The translations under genes were made by a program, and so were the position numbers. From the NCBI GenBank assembly GCA_946406115.1, contig OX291557.1, positions 14,292,501-14,356,500 on the forward strand: DNA of 64,000 bases, read 5' to 3'. The notes beneath the pieces were generated by a model that was not told where the DNA came from, did not search any database, and was given only the letters and a program-made list of their open reading frames with translations. Positions 43,907-53,098 of the stretch are shown here, one piece after another; position 1 is the first letter of the stretch, and each line of letters opens with the position of its first letter. This DNA is from Apoda limacodes. Its lineage: Eukaryota; Arthropoda; Insecta; Lepidoptera; Limacodidae.

Positions 43907-44133
43907 ATTATTCCTTCCCTGGTCTTTGACCACTTTCTTATTTTTGAAGCTGGTAATTAACGACATGTAACATATATAAAGCCACTTTGGACTAGATTCA
44001 CTGTATCACAAACATATTATTCCCTCCCTGGTCTCACATTTGATTATTTTCTTATTTTTGAAGCTAGTAATTAACGACATGTAACATATATAAAACCACT
44101 TTAGTCTAGATTCACTGTATCACAAACAGTATT
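43907..44133 (+). repeat. 109-bp tandem duplication carrying a TATA/Inr-like promoter
   Basis: Unit 1 starts at 43907 and unit 2 at 44016 (shared TTTGAAGCT[G/A]GTAATTAACG and ACATGTAACATATATAAA). Each unit has ATATATAAAG followed about 25 nt later by ATTCACTGTATCACAAAC, an arrangement like an insect core promoter. Downstream of unit 2 I see no convincing start codon with a coding frame. Confidence 0.6.
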
Positions 44134-44720
44134 GTGGTGTTGGGGTTACCATCACCACCTGTCTCGCAGGACTAATTAGACTGGTGGATAGTGACAGCTT
44201 TTACAATATAGCTTTAAACGGTCTGCCTCGTTGCACATACAAAGTATGGTTCAGTGCATACTTGAAATGGTATAGTTTGGCGGTCCTACGTGATATGACG
44301 TTTGCAAAATGGCTAGCAAATCGCTCTTGAAAATTACTATTTTGATTTACTTTATTCAATTTGCCGTTGTTCACATATTAAAATATGCAAACTGTCAAAA
44401 TTTATTTTTAATTCAGTTGGTCAAAAAGTAATATATTACGTAGATGTTTTGGCTGCGCGATAGTGATGATAAGGCACTAGCATTTACTTTAACAAATAAA
44501 AAAAATACTGTCAATTTTTTTATTTTTTTGCAATTGTAACAGTAAAGACTATTGAAAGCACGTGCGGGACTGGCATTCTTACTGGTTCCTACTGTTTGCC
44601 GTGGTTGCTTTTGGATTAGGTCAACCTCGGTGGGAATTCGCCGTAATAACTGATTTCCCCGCTGTAAGTGTCCAGGTTGCTGAAACGTGGTCACTTCCTG
44701 GGCCACAAGTTCTAAGTCAC
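44134..44720. other. Stretch without a gene
   Basis: Nothing recognised up to the RTE relic; the 97-codon minus frame here has no domain. Confidence 0.3.
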
Positions 44721-44915
44721 ACAGCGAGCTACGCTAGGAGTGCCTTAGAGGGATCGAATCGAAAAACATCCGGAAGAGAACTAAAGTTATCGATATCGCT
44801 CGCAGAATTAGCAATCTGAAGTTGCAGTGGGCTGGCTACGTCTGTCGGAGGACCGATAGCCGATGGAACAGAGGTGTCCTATAGTGGAGACCGTGTATGG
44901 GAAGGCGAAGCTATA
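44721..44915 (+). pseudogene. RTE-clade LINE ORF remnant (C-terminal)
   Basis: The plus-strand translation reads RGIESKNIRKRTKVIDI, then ISNLKLQWAGYVCRRTDSRW and GVL-stop-WRPCMGRRS. This is the highly conserved end of lepidopteran RTE-type endonuclease-RT proteins (LKWQWAGH...RRTDGRW...WRPR pattern). Two stops; no catalytic RT region nearby. Confidence 0.8.
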
Positions 44916-45828
44916 GTTTTTTTTAGGTTTAGCTTTAGTTGGTTTATTATTAAGTTCTAAAACAAAACACCGTATTGTTCCAAAAATCATACGTGTAAGG
45001 TTTCACAAGATTACTTCCGTTAGTCCGATAAGTTATTATTTTTGTGATGTATGACGTAAAATATTGAAAATAAAAGGAAGGAAAGTGCTTTGATAAGTTC
45101 GTCGGCCGAACGAGGTCTCTTAGTTTGTTTCCATGCTATTCATCTTTTTTCTGATTTGTTTAAATTTTATATTGGCACTAGCTTTCTTTGGAATCTACGG
45201 TATATGTGTAACTAATAAAGAACTATGCATAAAAAATTAACAAGAGCTCATAAATAAATTACTTAACACAAATTTCCGTTGACGACCCTACGCAATCTAC
45301 TTTGGCCCGCTTTTTTGCTATTAAATGCACGAAAAACTAGAGTAACTTTGTCATACTCATCCACTTAATAAATGTAGAAATTCTATAATTATTAAGTTTT
45401 TTCGTATTACCGAAGATATACTCCATTTTACTAGAATATATTTTCTTCTACCTTCAATAAAAAGTTCTATTACAAAGATACTCGAAATTAGTTTCTAAAA
45501 TAAGAGTTTCTGAACCCCGATGCAAAATGACTCACAGGAGGCACAGGCGCCGCGATATAGCGATACGTACTTTGTCACAGGTCAGTACAAAATATTGTTT
45601 AAATTTAATTTCGTACTCGGTCAAATCTTGCAGCCCCGTGGTTGTCAGAATGATACTAGCTCTTCGCACCGCGTTGCAGACATTATATAAAGGACGTCTA
45701 ATGTGACTTGGAAACATCAAAAATATTGCGATTTTTTCTGAAAGTGATTCAGATGATGAATAAGAAAAAGAATCGTTCGTACCGAGTACTCAAAAGTGGT
45801 TTTACTTTCCCTCGGAATATAAGCTCCT
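44916..45828. other. Stretch without a gene
   Basis: AT-rich; a 62-codon minus frame at 45532-45720 shows nothing. Confidence 0.3.
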
Positions 45829-45966
45829 TTTTTTTTATACCACTAAGGTAGCAAACAAGCCTACGGTCCGCCTGATGGTAAGCGGTCACCGTAGCCTATG
45901 GACGCTTGCAACACCAAGGGCATCACTTGCGCGTTGCCGACCCTTCAGAAATCTAATAACTTCTTT
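45829..45966 (-). mobile_element. Family A LINE 3' end
   Basis: T-run, ATACCACTAAGGTAGCAAAC, GGTCCGCCTGATGG and the last ORF codons; very close in sequence to the 19.4-kb copy, truncated after about 130 bp. Confidence 0.8.
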
Positions 45967-46877
45967 TTTTCTTTTCCCTTGCTCGGGTAAGGCAAAGCTT
46001 AATTTTGTGTTCAGCACGAAATATAGATAGATACTATTCTAAACTTGATTAGTTTTCTAAGCGCTTAGCTAAAAGTTTAAGGTGTCGGATTCATAAAATA
46101 ATCGTAAGATAATGGAAACCAATGGCGATTCATGAAACCCTTTACATAGTTCCCACCTTAGTAAAATACGCCTCGTTATTTTGTCGGTGATAAATTATGT
46201 ATGCGCATCAAGTTACCTTCAAAACGTACACCTTCGGGTTCAAGGAAGTACAAAATGATAAACAAGTATTGCTTAGATTATATTATCGTTAAATGCGTCG
46301 TATTATACTCGGGGTTTAACGCATTATGTAAAAAGACACATAATAAATAGTTATTTGTTCAACATGTGGGCAAAGTTGTTTTTTTGTAAAGGGTGCCAAT
46401 TTTAGATCCCGAGCTAGTGAAGTAGTCCAGAATTAAATCACAAGCATAGCGAGTGATTCTTATATAGATTACTGAGCACAGCGAGGGGTTTAAAAGCAGG
46501 AGACCTAAAATAATTTGCTCTCGCCTGAAACATACAACTTTTCACCTCTACGAAAAGTGCGAAAAAATAGGTCTTATGCAAGAAACACACACTGAAGGCC
46601 ATTTTTACGCAATAAGTTTCATTTAATTCACAAATACTACGTTCTATACTCTGCTCCTATACTAACTATTCTTTTTAACGTAAGCACCTTTTAAAAGCGT
46701 TAATTATTGAACAATTCGTATGCTTTAAGATATTTTTCACGTGACTTCTCCGGTAAAAAGCTTAGTTCAGCATTAGACACTTGTTGTCTTAGGTCTTTTG
46801 GTGTTAAAGAAATATCTTCGTAACTCGAGTCACTAATTAAAAACTGGTTGCCTGTAAAGTCGGTATACGGGCGAAAG
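45967..46877. other. Stretch without a gene
   Basis: Nothing recognised. Confidence 0.3.
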
Positions 46878-47037
46878 TTTTACGTGACAATGATTTTATG
46901 TCTGTCTCTCTCGCTCTTAGGCGGGCGCGTGCCTCTCACTCGCTCTCATTGTGAGCGCATAACGTGAGCGGAGCGTAACGCAGTTTCTTGAAGTGTCACC
47001 CGGCAAACCAATTTAAAAAGACGTTGTCACGTCAAAA
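46878..47037. mobile_element. Possible small MITE, GC-rich core
   Basis: TTTTACGTGACAA at 46878 recurs inverted as TTGTCACGTCAAAA at 47024. The core has CTCTCTCGCTCTTAGGCGGG and GAGCGCATAACGTGAGCGG. No ORF or RNA gene is evident. Confidence 0.4.
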
Positions 47038-47699
47038 AAAAAAAATACAATATATAAGTGGGAAAATAAGCAATCTAAGATAACAGTTACTACTTAGTTT
47101 CGCGTCATTCCGCTTTCCCTTTTTTTTTAGACGTGCGTTCAGAAATTTACTCTAGGACACTTTTACCGTAAACAAAGCATATTTTTTTTGAAATAAACGC
47201 TATTAATTGTTAGTAGTTATAATTAATTATAAATATTAAGTACGTCAACAATGAAAAAATGCAATGTAGTTATGCTTTCATTAAAATAATTTTGTTTCTA
47301 ATCCAATCATCGCGTTGTTTTTTTTTTTCAGTATCGCAAAATTCCAAAAGGTAATTTTCGAACATTGCATTACTTTGATTCACGCTCGCAGCAAAACTCG
47401 ATTTTGCTCACTGTTTTTGAACAGCAAAACCACCCTTTTGGTGCTGGAGAGGTGAAAACACTATTGTCTGTTCATTGATGGTTTTGTTTTAAAATTGGTA
47501 TCAGTCATCTATGTATGTTTGACCTACGTATTTATATACCATCGGTATCTGTGATGCCTAGCTATATTTATTAAAAAGATGTTGTAAACGGATTGATGTG
47601 AATATCATTGTTTAAAATGGGTAGGCGCTTATAAAATTTCATTCAAATGCAAGTTTTATAAAATCGATGAACTGCTGCATCAAAATACAATTATCAGGA
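47038..47699. other. Stretch without a gene
   Basis: AT-rich; nothing recognised. Confidence 0.3.
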
Positions 47700-48172
47700 A
47701 CAAACAAGCTCACGGTCCGCCTGATGGTCGACCCTTCAAAAATCTAATAACTTTTTTTTTGAAGAACCCCATACCGTAGTCATTAGAAAAATGGAGGGAG
47801 CAGTGAGCTCATGCCACAACCCAAGCGATCGCGAGAGGAACTTTCGCTGATACTGCACTGTACGTGGCCATTTAGGTTCTAAGGTGTGAGAATGAATTTC
47901 CTGCCGATGGTGAGCGGTGCGATGGTAGCCGTGGGCATCATTTCGAACAATTCCTCAGGACACATACCATTGTACAAGAGGTAGAACACACACAGGGAGG
48001 CAAAGTCTCTCCTCTGATTTCAGGGCTCGATACGGCAATTCAGTTTGTGATCGTCGACAATTCTCAAAGCCCGTCGTTGAACCGAGTTAAAAGGGCCACG
48101 CTGGTATCCGGGTGCACCCGTCCAGAGATGGCAGTAGTACTCAATATGGGGCCGAACTTGCGACAAAAGAAT
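47700..48172 (-). mobile_element. Family A LINE, older 5'-truncated copy
   Basis: 3' UTR (AAGCTCACGGTCCGCCTG) with an internal deletion, then about 400 bp of C-terminal ORF on the minus strand to GAACTTGCGAC. Many substitutions and stops; no A-tail left. Confidence 0.8.
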
Positions 48173-49277
48173 TATATAGCCTGAAAATGTTTGCTTTTGT
48201 ATCCAGAAGAATGGTTGATGAATATTTTAAATATAATAGATAACTCAAAAAAAGGATAATTACCGTAACTACCGAAAATGCAAACTTTTTAAGGAATATC
48301 GATATTTTTTTAATAAGACTTTTTTTTTGTAGAGTTGTAGAATTAAAAATTAAATGATTAACTAAATAAAAATAGCGTTCATTTATAACTTAATTTTTGA
48401 TTAGAATTAAAAACCATCAACCATCAGTTGACTACTTATCTAGTCGCTATTTTTTTTTCACTTGATTGATGAAAGCACGTTGCGTGCCTTTTTGCTCTAT
48501 ATCACTGTATAAATGCTAAACATACGAACTTGAAACTTCGATAACGAATAAAAAAAATATTCAAGGTAACATAAAACATAATCTTATTACCTTGATGTAC
48601 CTGAAGGACTGTCGACGTCATTTCAATGAAGGTTAGGTGCAGGAAGCAACATAATATTACTGTAGATGGCCAGGGCCGTTTTTACTGACACACATACAAA
48701 CACAACCCTGAAACTTCTGCACACATACAAAGCCTCGATACACATTTATACTAAACTCTCACTATGGAAGTTTCCATTGAAAACGCATCGTATACTCCTC
48801 CAAAAACTTACCTAACGATTTCTTAACAAGTGTTGGTCGCTGTTGATGCACCTTTTAGTAGAACTGTACGAGCGTCTACGTCACTGGATCCCATTTTGGG
48901 TCAGTAGGTCACGTTAGGGGGATTGCAGCAAGGTAGCGCGGGAACGGGGGCATGATTTTTAAACTGAGTTATGACGTCAGATTGGAGTCTTACCACCCCT
49001 TTCTCCTCTCATGGCACGTTGCGTGAATGATGAATGAACACCGATTTGCTAACTAACGTAAAGTAGGTCAAACCGCGACCATGTATAACGTAGTGAAATA
49101 TACAATATATTTGACAGGATGAATTATTAGGTCATAGAATTTACATGTATGAGTATGACCCTGTTCTAGGTCTTGTCAGTCAAGAATCATATTAATTTTA
49201 GGGAGGTCATCGTTGTGGCCTTGCTTTAAAGAAAAAAAAGGATGTTATAGGCTTAAAGCTTTCTATCTGTCTATTAG
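48173..49277. other. Stretch without a gene
   Basis: Nothing recognised; 48600-48950 is less AT-rich but has no long frame. Confidence 0.3.
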
Positions 49278-49322
49278 ACATCGTATAGTATACTATGGTC
49301 CGGCATCATAGTATACTATACG
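49278..49322. repeat. Perfect 18-bp inverted repeat with 9-bp loop
   Basis: ATCGTATAGTATACTATG, 9-bp spacer, CATAGTATACTATACGAT. Each arm itself contains the palindrome TAGTATACTA. Confidence 0.85.
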
Positions 49323-49580
49323 ATCTCTCCTATCCGGGTTTAATTACTTATTTATAGTTGAAAGAGTATGATCGCAAATTGGTTCTTAATTTTCATTGAG
49401 AGCCTCATTATAAGCAGGGAAGCATCTTCTCGAAGTCCTTTGTCTTAAGCGTCTCCTAGCGGCCATTTTTTAAGGTCATCTTTCGAGTCGAAGTGTGTCT
49501 TACGCTTTACCTTTCGTTACGAGGTCCTGTGACTTTCTAGATTTTCTGCAGCTGTGTATGACAGACTAAGAACTAAGACT
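49323..49580. other. Spacer without a gene
   Basis: Nothing recognised. Confidence 0.3.
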
Positions 49581-49808
49581 AAGGTTTTCTCTAAGGACTA
49601 CAGTATAGGGTTCTTCAAGACCGAAGTTATTAGATTTTTGAAGGGTCCACAACGCGCGAGAGATACCCCTGGTGTTGCAGACAAGCAAAGGTGGCAAACA
49701 AGCACACGGTCCGCCTGATGGTAAGCAGTCACCATGGCCTATGGACGCTTGCAACACCAGAAGTACCACTCGCGCGTTGCCGACCCTTCAAAGATTCATT
49801 AACTTCTT
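49581..49808. mobile_element. Two family A fragments tail to tail
   Basis: 49581-49676 is a plus-strand piece of the ORF end (AAGGTTTTCTCTAAGGAC to GGTGTTGCA). 49687-49808 is a minus-strand piece covering the 3' UTR and the same ORF end. They overlap in content (GGTGTTGCA / TGCAACACC) and are 10 bp apart. Confidence 0.75.
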
Positions 49809-50396
49809 CTGAAACAAGTTACTAGTAAACCCCTCGAGTTTGTGCGTATTTGCTTTGTTTTAACGAGTGCAATGCATCACACTTTCACACTTGATGACAA
49901 GGGTCTAAGGATGCGCCCTCGAGGTGGATAGTGGTACTCTTTAATGGTTACTAGTGAACTCTTTGGGCTAATCTGGTTTGTTTAGACGAGTCGAATACAT
50001 CACACTTAGAAACGGAATCATGTTTTTTCGTTTATAAAGTATAAACATTATTTCATTTAAAATCTATGGGACACATAAGCTTAAGTCCTTTAAGAAATTT
50101 AAAAGAGAATAACTCTAGTTTATTTATTTACAGTAAGTTGTAATAGAACTCATGATACTCAGTTTTTGCAAGGAAATTTTGATTAGCTGCATATGGGATT
50201 AGAAAAAATTTTTTTTGGTGCAGAAGGAGAAATCCGTTATGGCGACCCTAGAATTGAGATATTCTTTTGCTGATTAGAAAAGTCAGGCTGCTTACAATAT
50301 AATTACTGTGTTTAATTTAACATTATTCTGTGCTTGTTGTCATTCTGCCATGTGGATATAATAACATTTAGATATATTATAATATTATAATAGAAT
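49809..50396. other. Stretch without a gene
   Basis: 49820-50010 holds two diverged versions of a CTAGT[A/G]AACTC[T/C]...GACGAGT...CATCACACTT segment. No gene. Confidence 0.35.
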
Positions 50397-50488
50397 TTAG
50401 AAATAAAATGAATAAAGCGATAAAATGAATAAAATGAAAAAAATTAATAAAATGAATAAATTGAATAAAATGAATAAAATAAACAAAT
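50397..50488. repeat. AATGAATAAA-type short tandem repeat
   Basis: Irregular tandem AATAAAATGAATAAA units. The 92-codon minus frame over it is an artefact of composition. Confidence 0.7.
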
Positions 50489-50735
50489 ATTTCTTGGACA
50501 TTAAACACCGCGTCGTCTAGCCCCAAAGTGAAATGGATACCAGACAACGGATACAGATACATATATATTAGTTTTTTTTTTGTGAATACATACATATTAT
50601 ATATAAATACACCCAGACTTTTCTTTCTTTCTTTTTTATCACATGTCTTTATCAATGTTTGTCTAGTGTGGGACTTGAACGCACACTCTCTGCGCAGCAG
50701 TCGGCCACACTACCAACTAGGCTGCTAGGCAGAAC
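50489..50735 (-). repeat. tRNA-derived SINE with clear A and B boxes
   Basis: Minus strand head: CCTAGTTGGTAGTGTGG (A-box) and GTGCGTTCAAGTCCCACAC (B-box), then a T/A-rich body with a (TTTC)n stretch and an end ACGACGCGG. Best preserved tRNA-like head in the window. Confidence 0.7.
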
Positions 50736-51057
50736 TTGGCACGAGTACTGCCGTAATCATAACAAAACATACATTTCTGGAATTCAGAATTTTAAGATCT
50801 GCCTACAAACGTGACTTTGACACCTTTTGCCGCACCACATTCATTACACGTGAAATCAAACCAATTTGTACCAAATTAGCAAATAAATTGATTTGATTCG
50901 AACACCGGGCGTCACCAGCTCGTGATTTAACGAAAGTCACGTAGTACGCTTAAACGAGACGAAAGGTGTTTTATAAAATATGGCTTCCTTCTGACGCGCG
51001 AGAGCTGTGTTAAAGTGAAAATTGATAATATGACTTTTTAATTATTTATTAAGTAAC
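50736..51057. other. Spacer without a gene
   Basis: Nothing recognised. Confidence 0.3.
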
Positions 51058-51873
51058 TAGCTGCTGCCCGCGACGTCGTCTGCGTGAACGCTATACTATA
51101 ACATCACTTTTTGTGAACGAAACCATAGCGCGATCTAATTTGACGCCAACGCTATCTAGTTAGCAAATAGGAAACATTTTTATATGGTGAAAAATTATAA
51201 CACATCTGACTTATGACTTTACACGATTTTTAACATAAAATAAATGGCTATGTGTTTGGAATATATATGGAAAGATATGGAAAATATAAAAATTTATTAT
51301 TTTTTTTGAATTTTTGAATATTGCAATGTGGGACGGACTCTATGTGAACTGTAATGTACACTGCTGCTTCTGTTTACTAGTGTTATTTAAGTGTGTTTAA
51401 AAATTTAAAAAAAAAAAAATTAAATTTTAATATTTTTCAAATTGCTTTCAGGGCGTTAAAAATGAGGATATAATATATAATCATTTAAGGTATATATTAG
51501 AGAAAAATACTGAGCCGTCTTCTACCTGAAATGGCCCAAACTTGGTATGTTTAATCCCCCCCCCCCTAAGGGAAATATTTTGAGGAACTGCGGCTCAAAA
51601 TGATTGTTTACATCGATTTGCAGTTCTTTTTGCGTACACTTACGGCTATAAAGTTTCACTGCTCGTTCCCCGTAGGTGATAGCGTGATAATATGCAGTAC
51701 TTTTTAAGTTAATCCCGAACATACATACAGACAAACAGACAAACTGACAAAAATTCAAAAAACTATATTTTTGGCTTCGATATCGATTGTAGATCCCACC
51801 CCAAGTATTCTTTTAAAAAAATATTCAATGTACAGTTTTGAGTTTCCTACCATTATATTATATGTATAGATAT
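51058..51873 (+). repeat. Lepidopteran-type dispersed repeat (TAGCTGCTGCCCGCGAC head)
   Basis: Begins TAACTAGCTGCTGCCCGCGA, has ACATACAGACAAACAGAC and TTTGGCTTCGATATCGATTG, and ends ATTATATTATATGTATAGAT. No ORF. The 78-codon minus frame at 51522-51758 overlaps conserved repeat DNA. Confidence 0.55.
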
Positions 51874-51991
51874 CAATTTTTATTAAAAAAAAAGACGCAT
51901 CTAGAATGCAACTACAATTTAGTGTTAATATACCTAAATTCTTTGTCGATTGGTGTTTGCACGATATATTGCGCTTTTATAAAATATTTTT

Positions 51992-52281
51992 TTGATACCA
52001 CTAAGGTGGCAAACAAGCTTACAGACCGCCTGAAGGTAAGCGGTGGCGGCGGGTGTCATTTGCGTGTTGCAGAACCTTCGAAATCTAATAACTTCTTATT
52101 TGAAGAACCCTATACTGTAGTCCTTAGAGAAACCTTGGCGGAGAGCTCATTCCACAAGCCAGCGTTCGCGGAAGGAAGTTTATCTGAAACCGCACTGTAC
52201 GCGACCATTTCGGTTCTAAAGTGTAAGAATGATTTGTCTGCCTATGGCGGGCGGTGCGAGAACACAACCCATTGTACAACT
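51992..52281 (-). mobile_element. Family A LINE, diverged 5'-truncated copy
   Basis: T-run, ACCACTAAGGTGGCAAAC, 3' UTR with a deletion, then about 200 bp of ORF on the minus strand and a second deletion near 52260. Confidence 0.8.
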
Positions 52282-53019
52282 TTTAAAAGTAATATTATTA
52301 TAAGTATATGTGATAGTCTGTTTGTTTGTTATTGCTTAACTTTACTACAACTAAGGAGCAACTAATTGAGCACAGAAATTGTTGAAAGGACGAAGAAGGA
52401 CATTGGCTACTTTTTTCTGGAAAATTAAAAAGTTCCAACAAGAATAACAAACTTCGTTTTTTTTTTAATATTCATATTATGTAAAAATTACTTCGTACTA
52501 AAAGATAGAGCTCTATAAAGGTAAGACAGACAGACTGACAGACTAATAGTGTAAGCTTAGTAGGTAGCTTTTCATTTTAAACGGAACCCTAAAAATGTGG
52601 CTAGCTTATAACGGCGACTTCTATCTGTAGAGATGTGAGAGCGGGTATTCAGTCGTAAATGACCCGTATGGATTTCACAGTCTTTTTCTTTAAAATCGGT
52701 CGTTGATTCTTTTTCGTTCCTGTAATTTATGATATTTATACATAACTAGCTTTTGCCTGCGGTTTTACCCGCCCTAAACTCGTTTATCGGTGTAGGAGTT
52801 TAACGGCAACTCTCCTTGATTATGGAAAAAAAAATTTTTTTTAATTCAAATTAGGTTTTTACAAACACTTTTGAATCGTCAAAGTTATGAAATACTATTT
52901 TTTGAAACCTCCTACTGATAAAATATTCTTCATTTTAATAATCCATTTTACTTTCCACATAGGTACCTAATATGATGTTAAAAAAAATCAGAACATAAAG
53001 CCAAAGTGTTTAAATGTAA
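52282..53019. other. Fragments of dispersed repeats, no gene
   Basis: 52380-52590 (GACAGACAGACTGACAGAC, AAACGGAACCCTAAAAATG) and 52745-52860 (TAACTAGCTTTTGCCTGCGG) are short pieces of two families seen elsewhere in the window. Confidence 0.4.
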
Positions 53020-53025
53020 TTTATT
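53020..53025 (-). terminator. Poly(A) signal of the secreted-protein gene
   Basis: AATAAA on the minus strand, about 74 nt past the stop codon at 53099. Confidence 0.6.
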
Positions 53026-53098
53026 AAAAAAAAATGTAGTGATAGTTTCCTGATTATTATTGAGCCAAATGTCATGTTGTTGATCAAAGTTAAGGTTT

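Noticed and set aside
50377..50655. 92-codon minus ORF rich in Phe and Ile
   Set aside because: Translation of an AATGAATAAA-type microsatellite.
51838..52365. 175-codon plus ORF
   Set aside because: Runs antisense through a family A LINE fragment and AT-rich flank; no domain.
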